Positions 7,579-15,335 of a stretch of DNA of 64,000 bases are shown in pieces. The position numbers and the translations under genes were made by a program. Below the pieces are notes generated by a model. The model saw only the letters and a program-made list of their open reading frames with translations. It was not told the DNA's origin and did not search any database. Origin of the DNA: an uncultured Bacteroidales bacterium (GTDB lineage Bacteria > Bacteroidota > Bacteroidia > Bacteroidales > Salinivirgaceae); contig CALJOM010000001.1 of assembly GCA_937981765.1 (NCBI GenBank), forward strand, positions 91,778-155,777. Reading direction: 5' to 3'. Position 1 is the first letter of the stretch. Each line of letters starts with the position of its first letter.

Positions 7579-10557
7579 TTAACGTTTAAGCATTTTAACG
7601 GTTTTACGTTCTTTACCGTTGATGCACTGAATCAGGTAGGTTCCTGACTTTAATTGTGCAACCGGTAGGGCTATATTGTGAGTTCCTGCTTCGATGGTTC
7701 CGGTGTTCAATTGTTGAATCATTTTACCGGAAAGGTCAAAGATTTGGATATCGATATTAGTTCTTTCGGTTACCAATAATTGAATAGTACCATCATTGAG
7801 AACAGGGTTGGGATAAAGTTTCAATTCGAAACTTGTTAGGTTAGCAATCGGGTTATTGTTGTTGTTCGAACCGATGCTTGTCCAAACGTGAGCGGTATCA
7901 ATAAATACCCCACGTCCGTGAGTAGCTAAAATGTATGTGCCATTCTTGTAGGTAACCTCTTGACGGCGTTCTACATAGAATTGTCGAATATTCAGTACGG
8001 GATAGTGACCAAGGCCACTGTTCCCTTCTTGCCAGGTTACGGTTTTACCTTCTTTAGCCGCCAAATAGTTATCCATTACAAACACACCATATTCGGTTCC
8101 AATAAGCAATTGCCCACTTATGGATGGGTTTTTATTAACGCAAGCTGTGTACACAGGCATGGGCGGAAGATTCCCTTGAATAGGGATAAAGTTATCTTCA
8201 AAACTTTCGCTGTTGGTTGTTCTTGCATTATAGCCAACATAAATATAGTTGTTGTTCCCATATTGTCCTAAGGTAAGAATGAGAACTTCTGGGTTTTTGG
8301 GATCTGTTTCCAAACTTGTTATAAGACGGTTCTGTATTTTACCAATCTCTTTAATTTGAGTCCTTCTCTGGGTTGGGTCTGTCCCAAATTTTGCGAATAC
8401 ACACGCGTGACTAGCTTTTTCGGCTGCATGAAGGTTTGAAACACGATAGATATATGCCCAACCTTGCGCATCGGGCTCGGTTGCACCATATGCCACATCG
8501 CCATCGTCAGAAAATTTAACAGCTATAAATCGAGGAGATGTCGCTCCTATTACACCTTTAGCGGCAATCTCCCACCATTCATTTTTTGACATGGGCACCA
8601 AGAAATTGAATGGCTTTCTGGTGAACCACATCTTGTTGGCTAAACCTATTAATAACGTTGCTTGATAAGGATCGGGGAAAATTAGTGTATCTCCAATATC
8701 ATATTTTCTATTGCCAGTATAGAATCTGATTTTCTGACCGGATATGTTGGCTGATTCAATCCAGTACCATGTGGCAGAGTCGTATGGGCGTAAGGCCATA
8801 ACTTTAGAAGTGTCTACGCGAACATTGCTGTAGTCATCGGTTTCCCATGTAGACATTGGTACTAATCTGGGAGCAGCATTAGGTTTCCAGGAAAGTTTGG
8901 TTGCGTCCCATCCTTCAATTTGGTTAATCCGGTAATCCCAGAAATACTGTAAGTTTTCGGCGTAGTCGTTCGATTTTTGAATTCTGGCTGAATCGGAAGA
9001 GAAAATCATAAGATTTGGACTTAAGCGGGAGAACAAACAATTTAATCCGTCTCCACCAAATAATCTCTGTGCACTTTGATTCTGAGATCCTGAGAGATTA
9101 TATCGCATCAATAAAATACCGTTGGACTGGGATGCTGCCAATATTTCACCTTTGGAGTTAATGTCGGCATTATAGAGTTGGGTAATGTTAAAATAGGTAT
9201 TAATTGGGCGGGTGCCGTTATTGTCACGTCTGAATATACCTCCATCGGTTGCAGCTAAAAATCCATTTCCATTAGGAAGTGGTTCTATCCAATGAATATT
9301 TGCATGTATGTAGGAGCTGCTGGTTTCAGGAGCACTCCAATATGAGATTTTATTCCATTCCATAGCAGTTTGCCCTACAGTACTAGACCCTCTCCAGATA
9401 TCAATCCCTCCTAACAGAATTGTGTTTGTTCCTATAGCTCTCAGGGCATGGCTATATACACCAACTTTTAGTGTACCAAAAACGTTGAACTCTGCATTAC
9501 CTCCAAAACCAACTTTAATCCAACTTTCTCCTCCATTTAAAGAGCGATAAACCCCTTCAAGGTCTCCAGCGGCGCTGGCGATAGAAGCAAATACATAGTT
9601 AGGGTTGGAGTCGAGAAAATCGTAAACATAGCGTCCGTCTAATTCAGGAATTTTACCATTCTCAAGGGATCCGCTTACAACAGTCCATTCTGTTTGTCCA
9701 TTTTTTCTCAAATAGGTTTTCTTACCGACATTGGCGATAAAATCACCGGCTGAACTTACGGCAACATCCCACGACTGGCCTGTTTCACTGATTGTTTTGG
9801 TCCAAGTTTCTCCACCATCGGTGGTTTCCCAAAGACCGGTAGTCGTAGCTGCCATAAGATTGTTAGCGTTGGTTGGGTGAGCAACTAAACGGCGAACACC
9901 GTAAAAATCGGAGGAGTTTGCCGGAGCTGTAGATGCTAATCTTCTGAATGTGTTTTCATGCTGAACAAAGATGCCACCACCTCTCATAAGAGGAACACCT
10001 TGATTATGGGCCAAAAATGAGCTGTTTCCCGGATTGTTTGTAAAATTAGGCATAAATGCCTCTCCGGTACCGAAATAAATTTTTCCGTTAGCCGCTTGTG
10101 TAATAGTGGTTACTGTAGTTGGGGTATAACCATCAGGTACTGAATACTCAACCTTTTCCCAATATTGGCCGGCAGTGGTCGACTTCCATATTCCCCCACC
10201 AATTGAGCCCGCCCAGTAGATACTGGGATTGTTTTTGTCAATTAACACAACTCTGGATCTTCCTCCAATGTTGTTAGGACCTTTTTCAATCCAGTTGAAT
10301 GACTCATGATTGCCTGATTTTGCTAGGGTCTGAAGTCCTGCTTCAGCTTTTCTGATATCTTCAGGCGAGATGGTGTTGGTTTCCTGATTGGCTTTAATTC
10401 TGTGTAGCCACTGTAGGTAGCCGTCGGTAGAATAAATTTCCTGGACATAATTCTGCGGAGTGTAACTCCGTTCACTATTGTCCTCAAGAGTGTAACTCAC
10501 TGTGAGTCCGCTTAGCAGCGCAACTCCTAATAAAATCGAAAAGTGTTTAGCTCTCAT
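7579..10557 (-). CDS. Exported BNR/sortilin-like beta-propeller protein with T9SS type A sorting domain
   Basis: A 992-residue secreted protein. An N-terminal signal peptide covers about residues 1-23. From about 95 on there are repeated propeller-blade motifs such as 'IYWAGSIGGGIWKSTTAGQYWEK', 'GLWETTDGGETWTK' and 'GVYRSLNGGESWIK' (Asp-box/BNR-like blades as in VPS10, Ycf48 and sialidase-type propellers). The last about 80 residues, from 'LKLYPNPVLNDG' to 'KTVKMLKR', form a Por-secretion C-terminal sorting domain, so it should leave through T9SS and be attached to or released from the surface. No catalytic residues were recognised. It is a single-gene unit with a strong terminator. Confidence 0.85.
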   Translation of the reverse strand: MRAKHFSILLGVALLSGLTVSYTLEDNSERSYTPQNYVQEIYSTDGYLQWLHRIKANQETNTISPEDIRKAEAGLQTLAKSGNHESFNWIEKGPNNIGGRSRVVLIDKNNPSIYWAGSIGGGIWKSTTAGQYWEKVEYSVPDGYTPTTVTTITQAANGKIYFGTGEAFMPNFTNNPGNSSFLAHNQGVPLMRGGGIFVQHENTFRRLASTAPANSSDFYGVRRLVAHPTNANNLMAATTTGLWETTDGGETWTKTISETGQSWDVAVSSAGDFIANVGKKTYLRKNGQTEWTVVSGSLENGKIPELDGRYVYDFLDSNPNYVFASIASAAGDLEGVYRSLNGGESWIKVGFGGNAEFNVFGTLKVGVYSHALRAIGTNTILLGGIDIWRGSSTVGQTAMEWNKISYWSAPETSSSYIHANIHWIEPLPNGNGFLAATDGGIFRRDNNGTRPINTYFNITQLYNADINSKGEILAASQSNGILLMRYNLSGSQNQSAQRLFGGDGLNCLFSRLSPNLMIFSSDSARIQKSNDYAENLQYFWDYRINQIEGWDATKLSWKPNAAPRLVPMSTWETDDYSNVRVDTSKVMALRPYDSATWYWIESANISGQKIRFYTGNRKYDIGDTLIFPDPYQATLLIGLANKMWFTRKPFNFLVPMSKNEWWEIAAKGVIGATSPRFIAVKFSDDGDVAYGATEPDAQGWAYIYRVSNLHAAEKASHACVFAKFGTDPTQRRTQIKEIGKIQNRLITSLETDPKNPEVLILTLGQYGNNNYIYVGYNARTTNSESFEDNFIPIQGNLPPMPVYTACVNKNPSISGQLLIGTEYGVFVMDNYLAAKEGKTVTWQEGNSGLGHYPVLNIRQFYVERRQEVTYKNGTYILATHGRGVFIDTAHVWTSIGSNNNNNPIANLTSFELKLYPNPVLNDGTIQLLVTERTNIDIQIFDLSGKMIQQLNTGTIEAGTHNIALPVAQLKSGTYLIQCINGKERKTVKMLKR

Positions 10558-10560
10558 AAA

Positions 10561-10667
10561 CGTTTGATTTATTTATCAATTTATTGTTTCGTTAAGGCTT
10601 CGTTTGATAAAATCATTATATCAAACTACTATTCCTCTCATAAATAGGAGTTTAGGAATCGTTTGAT
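10561..10667. repeat. Three copies of CGTTTGAT plus an inverted copy
   Basis: CGTTTGAT occurs at 10561, 10601 and 10660 in the leader of the T9SS gene. GTTTGATA (10602-10609) and TATCAAAC (10619-10626) form an 8-bp inverted repeat with a 9-bp spacer. This could be an operator or an mRNA structure. Confidence 0.4.
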
Positions 10668-10688
10668 GAAAGAAATAGGGCTATGGTA

Positions 10689-10811
10689 TTAATTTGTTTG
10701 ATCAACGGTTTGGGCCTGTGAGTACGCCGGACAGTCTTGGGAACTCTTACACCCAACGACAGCAACTAACAGCAATCCAGCTAAGACGAAAAAGTAAATA
10801 ACTTTTTTCAT
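10689..10811 (-). CDS. Small lipoprotein of 40 residues
   Basis: A short gene not long enough for usual ORF cut-offs. It encodes 'MKKVIYFFVLAG', a Leu/Val-rich core, then 'VVGC' as lipobox (Cys 21), leaving a mature lipopeptide of 20 residues containing 'SSQDCPAYSQ'. The N-terminal Lys pair, the core length and the lipobox form a textbook lipoprotein signal. A TATATTTG promoter box lies 43 bp upstream of the ATG. Function is unknown; such peptides may be envelope anchors or spacers. The next gene on this strand is the T9SS cargo gene 131 bp downstream, so a shared transcript is possible. Confidence 0.65.
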   Translation of the reverse strand: MKKVIYFFVLAGLLLVAVVGCKSSQDCPAYSQAQTVDQTN

Positions 10812-10853
10812 AATTCTATTCCCTTTTTAAATTAGACCATATTTTTGTGCCCC

Positions 10854-10861
10854 CAAATATA
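10854..10861 (-). promoter_or_regulatory. Promoter -7 box of the small lipoprotein gene
   Basis: TATATTTG on the minus strand, 43 bp before the ATG; the -33 box is not exact. Confidence 0.5.
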
Positions 10862-10970
10862 AGGTTTCCTCTTTAAAAACGTAACATTTTCTTCACTTAA
10901 AATTACATTTTTTTTCTTTTTTGTCGTTTTTCTTTTTTTACGTTGCATTTCGTTATTTTAACAAATAACA

Positions 10971-10978
10971 TATTTTTG
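10971..10978 (+). promoter_or_regulatory. Promoter -7 box of the nitroreductase gene
   Basis: TATTTTTG, a TAnnTTTG match 53 bp before the ATG at 11031; TTG at 10943-10945 lies 25 bp upstream, a long spacer. Confidence 0.4.
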
Positions 10979-11030
10979 CAGTATCTATCCTTGTTTCTAT
11001 CGACTATTTAACTAATTAATCTATTCGAGT

Positions 11031-11783
11031 ATGACAGAAAATCCAATCTTGAAGCATCGTTCGATTCGGAAATATCAAACCAAACCTATTGATGATTTCC
11101 TTTTGAAAAAGATTCTGGAGGCTGGAATCAGAGCTTCTAATACTGGCAATATGCAAGTTTACTCTATTGTGGTAACCAGAGATTCGACGTTGCGTGAAAA
11201 ACTTTGGGAGGCTCATTTTAAACAGGAGATGGTTCGGCAAGCCCCTGTCCATATTACTTTTTGCGCTGATATTAATCGGTTTAACAAATGGTGTTTGGTG
11301 AATAACACCAATCCCGGTTACGATAATTTTCTCTGGTTTTTAAACGGAGCTATCGACACTATTTTGGCAAGTCAGAATATATGTGTTGAAGCTGAACGTA
11401 ATGGCCTGGGAATTTGCTATTTGGGTACAGCAGCTTATAATGCGGATAAACTCATCGAAATTTTAAATCTTCCAAAAGGGGTTATTCCTGTAACAGCAAT
11501 AGTGTTGGGTTACCCTGATGAAAACCCGCAGCTGACAGATCGTCTTCCTTTTGAGGCCGTGATTCATAATGAAACGTATCGCGACTATTCAACAGAGCTA
11601 ATCAAGGAACTTTATGCAGAGAAAGAAAATTCCGAGCTTGCCAAGCGGTTAATAGTTGAAAATCAGGTGGCGAATTTTGCTGAGGTTTTTACTCAGAAAC
11701 GATATAAAGCTACGGATAATCAGTTTTTTAGTCGAAAGTACTTAGAAATTCTTAATCGGCAGGGGTTTATGAATAACGAATAA
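11031..11783 (+). CDS. Nitroreductase-family NAD(P)H-dependent flavin oxidoreductase
   Basis: A 250-residue FMN enzyme of the NfsA/Frp-like branch. It opens 'ILKHRSIRKYQTKPI' (the FMN phosphate-binding HRSxR motif), has 'AGIRASNTGNMQVYSIVV' (FMN-binding), 'ERNGLGICYLGTAAYN' and 'VIPVTAIVLGYPDE', the usual order of this family. The long C-terminal tail from about residue 180 is typical of NfsA-type proteins, where it contacts the partner subunit. It reduces nitroaromatics, quinones or flavins in vitro; the physiological substrate is not visible. The Omp85-type gene starts 9 bp later, so the two are probably cotranscribed. Confidence 0.88.
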   Translation: MTENPILKHRSIRKYQTKPIDDFLLKKILEAGIRASNTGNMQVYSIVVTRDSTLREKLWEAHFKQEMVRQAPVHITFCADINRFNKWCLVNNTNPGYDNFLWFLNGAIDTILASQNICVEAERNGLGICYLGTAAYNADKLIEILNLPKGVIPVTAIVLGYPDENPQLTDRLPFEAVIHNETYRDYSTELIKELYAEKENSELAKRLIVENQVANFAEVFTQKRYKATDNQFFSRKYLEILNRQGFMNNE

Positions 11784-11792
11784 AACGTTTGT

Positions 11793-13343
11793 ATGGCATG
11801 GAGGATAGGAATACTTTTATGGGTAACTGTGTTATTACGGTTTTCGGCGGTTTGTTCGGCGGAATGTCCTGAAGCTCTTTTTTTATTCAACACCTTTAAT
11901 CAGGGAACTGCTTTTCAGAATTTACACAATATTTCTGATAAAAAAACACCTATCCTCCGTGCCTTCATTGTTAACGATAGTCTGGCAGAAAATTTTCGTA
12001 GTTTAAAATCATTTGTGGGAAAACCACTGGATGCCACTCGTTTTGAACTTGAAATCAATGAGGTTGTTAGAGATTTTAATCGCCGAGGATTTCCCTTTTT
12101 TAAAATTATGATAACCCCCATGTTTGTGTCGGAAGACAGTTTAGACCTGCTGGTTACCGTTGATAACTATAAAGAACAAGTAACCATCGATACGATAGTG
12201 TTGTTAACCGATGCTGGGATTTCAAAATCATTTTTATTGGGAAGATTAAAAATTCGGGAAGGAGACCTTTTCAATATTTTGGAAATAAAGGAATTCGAAC
12301 TAAAAATTAAAAGACACCCTTTTCTTTCACTCCAGGGACCTTTGGTTACAAGATTTTCTACTTCGGGGGCAATTTTGGAACTGCCGGTTAAAGGGAGAGT
12401 AATAGGCAGCTTTAGTGGAATTGTTGGATTGGCAACAAACTCCTTGACGGGTAAAACATTACTAACTGGCGATTTGAATCTCTCTATCCAAAACGGCTTT
12501 AAAAATGGCGAGTTGCTTGAACTATCTTGGAAACGCCCTTCACAGCTTAGTCAGTTTTTGGAAATTAATACAGAATATCCTTTTATTTTCGGTACTCAGT
12601 ACGGGGTTACTGCGAGTTTTGAACTTCAAAAACGCGACAGCTCTTATTTAAAAATTGGAAGTAGTTTTCATGGTTTGGTAAATATTGGATATAACACACA
12701 TTTTAGTGCCGGAATAGATTATAACGCCATTGATTTTTTAGTTTCCAATTTTTCGAAAAAGAATGTACACAGACTTTTGTATTCTGCCCAAGGGAATTAT
12801 TATTGGAATAATAATAGAGGTGTGGAAAGAAGTAATTTTTTGGAGGTTAAGGTTGGCCTTGGTGAGCGAAGACTTCGGGATTCAACCGGAGGGAAAAATA
12901 TATTGTTAGATATACGATTAATCGGAGAGTATAATTTGAATATTTCCCAGAATAGCGTTCTAAAGGTTTCCGTGAGTTTTGGGTCGTTGCAAACCAAGGC
13001 AATGTTGCAATCGGAAGAGTTGAATCTTCTGGGAGGTGTAAATTCTATTCGCGGATTTGATGAAAAGAGCTTATATGTTAAGGACTGGGCTTATATTACA
13101 ACCGAATTTCATTGGTTTTTCGAAGAAAAAAGTACTATTTTCCCATTTGTTCAAAGTGGAAGATATATCCTGATTCCTGACTCTTTCATTGTTACCAGGG
13201 ATTTTATCTCCTTTGGCATTGGAACGGGTGTGAACACTTCGGCTGGGAAGCTAAGTGTTTATTGGGCATTGGGTAAGAATTTTCGCGAACCGTTGGTTGG
13301 ACGTAACTCCAAAATACACATTGGCTATCGGGTGGTATTTTAA
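11793..13343 (+). CDS. Omp85/BamA-TamA-like outer-membrane barrel protein with POTRA region
   Basis: A 516-residue outer-membrane protein with a signal peptide (about 1-23, ending near 'VCSA'). Residues about 60-190 contain POTRA-like repeats ('NRRGFPFFKIMITP', 'ISKSFLLGRLKIREGDLFN'). The rest is beta-strand rich and includes 'GGVNSIRGFDEKSLY', a match to the Omp85 (V/I)RGF loop-6 hallmark, and a C-terminal strand ending in Phe ('HIGYRVVF'). It is shorter than BamA (800 residues or more), so it is likely a TamA- or patatin-partner-like paralogue that inserts or moves outer-membrane proteins or lipids. A bidirectional terminator follows at once. Confidence 0.75.
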   Translation: MAWRIGILLWVTVLLRFSAVCSAECPEALFLFNTFNQGTAFQNLHNISDKKTPILRAFIVNDSLAENFRSLKSFVGKPLDATRFELEINEVVRDFNRRGFPFFKIMITPMFVSEDSLDLLVTVDNYKEQVTIDTIVLLTDAGISKSFLLGRLKIREGDLFNILEIKEFELKIKRHPFLSLQGPLVTRFSTSGAILELPVKGRVIGSFSGIVGLATNSLTGKTLLTGDLNLSIQNGFKNGELLELSWKRPSQLSQFLEINTEYPFIFGTQYGVTASFELQKRDSSYLKIGSSFHGLVNIGYNTHFSAGIDYNAIDFLVSNFSKKNVHRLLYSAQGNYYWNNNRGVERSNFLEVKVGLGERRLRDSTGGKNILLDIRLIGEYNLNISQNSVLKVSVSFGSLQTKAMLQSEELNLLGGVNSIRGFDEKSLYVKDWAYITTEFHWFFEEKSTIFPFVQSGRYILIPDSFIVTRDFISFGIGTGVNTSAGKLSVYWALGKNFREPLVGRNSKIHIGYRVVF

Positions 13344-13379
13344 AAAATAAAAGCGGGCTGGGCCCGCTTTTATTTTTTG
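13342..13379. terminator. Bidirectional terminator
   Basis: A near-perfect inverted repeat with a GC core (AGCGGGC / GCCCGCT, 3-nt loop) flanked by A-rich and T-rich arms. It serves both the Omp85-type gene (plus) and the convergent ferredoxin gene (minus). Confidence 0.9.
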
Positions 13380-13387
13380 TCGGCTAA

Positions 13388-13555
13388 CTATGCCGGAGAA
13401 ATTGCGTCGACCGGACATACTTCAGCGCAAGATCCGCAATCAGTGCAGATATTGGGATCAATTTTGTAGATATCGCCTTCGGAAATTGCATCAACCGGAC
13501 ATTCGGAAATACAAGATCCACATGCGATACAGTCTTCTGAAATTTTATAAGCCAT
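13388..13555 (-). CDS. 2[4Fe-4S] ferredoxin
   Basis: A 55-residue bacterial-type ferredoxin, a small soluble low-potential electron carrier. It has two C-x2-C-x2-C-x3-CP motifs: 'CIACGSCISECP' and 'CTDCGSCAEVCP', each followed by 'VDAIS', with clear twofold internal symmetry. Clostridial-type ferredoxins carry electrons for pyruvate:ferredoxin oxidoreductase, [FeFe]-hydrogenase and Rnf. It is too short for most ORF lists. It is a single gene with a TATTTTTG promoter box upstream and a shared terminator downstream. Confidence 0.95.
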   Translation of the reverse strand: MAYKISEDCIACGSCISECPVDAISEGDIYKIDPNICTDCGSCAEVCPVDAISPA

Positions 13556-13582
13556 TGCTGTTAAGTTTTAGATTATGCATTG

Positions 13583-13590
13583 CAAAAATA
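13583..13590 (-). promoter_or_regulatory. Promoter -7 box of the ferredoxin gene
   Basis: TATTTTTG on the minus strand, 27 bp before the ATG; no clear -33 box. Confidence 0.4.
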
Positions 13591-13648
13591 AGATGCTTGC
13601 AGTTATAAAAAAAATATTTTTATCAGTTTTTGCAAAAAATCCTTCTGG

Positions 13649-14308
13649 CTATAGTTTGGCAATTGGAGTAATGCATCCTTTTGTTTTTTGTCCTAACCTC
13701 ACTAAAGGCTCAGCACTAAGTGGCAATAATATATCTACTCTGGAACCAAACTTAATGAAACCTAGTTCCTGACCTTTTTCTACCGGGGAGTTAGTTTCTT
13801 GAGTGTAGGTTTCTATTCTTCTGGCAACAAAACCCGCTATTTGACGTACTACAATTTTTTCTCCTTTTGGGGTTTCTATCAATAGTGTTGTGCGTTCATT
13901 GTCGGTAGATGATTTTGGTTTATGAGCTACTAGATATTTACCTTGATGGTATCTAAAATAGGTTAACTTTCCGGAGATTGGAATCCAGTTTATGTGAACG
14001 TTCCATACCGACATAAATATGGAAATCTGCAAACAATCCTGCATCAGTATTTCATCTTCAAAAACCTGTTCTATAGCGCAGATAGTTCCATCGGCGGGGG
14101 CTACCACTGTTGTTTCCGGAGCGTTTACGTGTCTGGATGGGTAGCGGAAAAACCGGATTACAAGAAGTAGAATTAAAAACGAAATAATAAAAATACTCCA
14201 TACCATAACCGGCTTTGTAATTAATAGAGCTATTATGGTATTGAATAACAGAAGGAAAATAGCTATGCCCGTAATAATTCCATATCCGGCTTTGTGAATC
14301 TTTATCAT
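13649..14308 (-). CDS. psd: Phosphatidylserine decarboxylase
   Basis: Makes phosphatidylethanolamine from phosphatidylserine at the inner membrane. The 219-residue length matches the short bacterial/archaeal class. Two hydrophobic helices lie at residues about 10-50. The self-processing site is seen near the C terminus as 'FIKFGSRVDILLP' (the GS pair where the pyruvoyl group forms). 'NVHINWIPISG' and 'RQIAGFVARRI' are further family motifs. It follows cdsA by 3 bp as the last gene of the rsfS-ftsH operon, linking two consecutive steps of phospholipid synthesis. Confidence 0.93.
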   Translation of the reverse strand: MIKIHKAGYGIITGIAIFLLLFNTIIALLITKPVMVWSIFIISFLILLLVIRFFRYPSRHVNAPETTVVAPADGTICAIEQVFEDEILMQDCLQISIFMSVWNVHINWIPISGKLTYFRYHQGKYLVAHKPKSSTDNERTTLLIETPKGEKIVVRQIAGFVARRIETYTQETNSPVEKGQELGFIKFGSRVDILLPLSAEPLVRLGQKTKGCITPIAKL

Positions 14309-14311
14309 AGG

Positions 14312-15130
14312 TTAGTTAGATATTAGCGTGAAGTAAAGGTATACAAAAGAAAACGGCATCACCATAAATAGGCTGTCGAAACGGTCGAGAACTCCACCAT
14401 GTCCTGGCAACAGGGTGCCTGAATCTTTGATCATTGCCTCTCGTTTGTACAAGCTTTCTACCAGATCTCCGAAAACTGCTCCTAAAACGGTGATAACGGA
14501 GAGGATTGCCCAGTTTGTTGAGGGAATTATTGTCCAATGGTGGGCAATAATTTGTGAAACGGTTATGCTTGCAACCAAACCGCTTATAAAACCTTCCCAT
14601 GATTTTTTGGGTGAGACTCTTGGAAAAAGAGGGGTTTTGCCCATGGTAACTCCCATAATGTAAGCAAAGGTATCGTTTGCCCATATCATAAACAGGATTC
14701 CCAGGTTTAGTTGGTAATCATATTCTTCCCCAATTGTCCCTAATATTATCATCAGGGTTAGCGGAATAGTAATGTGAATTAGGGGGAAAATGGTTAAAGC
14801 TACGCTTTCCAGAGGTTTTTTGTGCTTGTGGAAAAGTTGAAGTATTAAAACCATAAAAATTGCTGGAATCAGCAGAAGCAAGCTCTCGAGCAGTACTATC
14901 TTTTTAATGATCAGGAAGGTAAGTACAATGGTTAGTAGGGATAATACGTGCCCCATAGCCTTTTGAGGCTTTATTTCCAGGCTTTTAGCAATATTAAAGT
15001 ATTCTTCCAAAGCTACTATGGAAATTAAAATGGTAATCCCCAGCAATGAGTATTCGCTGGCTATTAACGCCATGATCATGGCGAGAGAGAATAATAACCC
15101 TGTCAAGGTTCGTTTAAAAAAGTTCTCCAC
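14312..15130 (-). CDS. cdsA: Phosphatidate cytidylyltransferase
   Basis: Makes CDP-diacylglycerol from phosphatidic acid and CTP, the branch point of phospholipid synthesis. The 272-residue integral membrane protein has about seven or eight hydrophobic helices. The signature region is present: 'SPKKSWEGFISG' in the middle and 'LPGHGGVLDRFDSL' near the C terminus, with the catalytic Asp residues. Its start overlaps the end of the DUF2007 gene by 17 bp and psd follows 3 bp later, which suggests translational coupling. Confidence 0.95.
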   Translation of the reverse strand: MENFFKRTLTGLLFSLAMIMALIASEYSLLGITILISIVALEEYFNIAKSLEIKPQKAMGHVLSLLTIVLTFLIIKKIVLLESLLLLIPAIFMVLILQLFHKHKKPLESVALTIFPLIHITIPLTLMIILGTIGEEYDYQLNLGILFMIWANDTFAYIMGVTMGKTPLFPRVSPKKSWEGFISGLVASITVSQIIAHHWTIIPSTNWAILSVITVLGAVFGDLVESLYKREAMIKDSGTLLPGHGGVLDRFDSLFMVMPFSFVYLYFTLISN

Positions 15131-15335
15131 TTTCTGCGTATTTTTGAATTAAAGCTCTGGCTCGGAGTGCATCGTCCTGGGTTACATGAATTTCCAGATC
15201 GCCAATAAAAACATAGACAGAGTCTTTTTTGTCCACCACTATAGATTCAATATTATATGATGCTAGCATTTGTTGTATTATTTGTGCCTTTATTTCATCG
15301 GTAACCGAGTAAACTGGAATCCAACGACTATTCAT
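15114..15335 (-). CDS. DUF2007-family small protein
   Basis: A 73-residue soluble protein. 'WIPVYSVTDEIKAQIIQQMLASYNIESIVVDKKDS' and the C-terminal 'RARALIQKYAES' match the pattern of DUF2007, small ferredoxin-like-fold proteins named putative signal-transducing proteins and probably related to PII. It overlaps ftsH by 8 bp and cdsA by 17 bp, so the three are translated as a tight unit. Its role is unknown; in this place it could adjust FtsH or CdsA activity, which is inference from position only. Confidence 0.75.
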   Translation of the reverse strand: MNSRWIPVYSVTDEIKAQIIQQMLASYNIESIVVDKKDSVYVFIGDLEIHVTQDDALRARALIQKYAESGELF

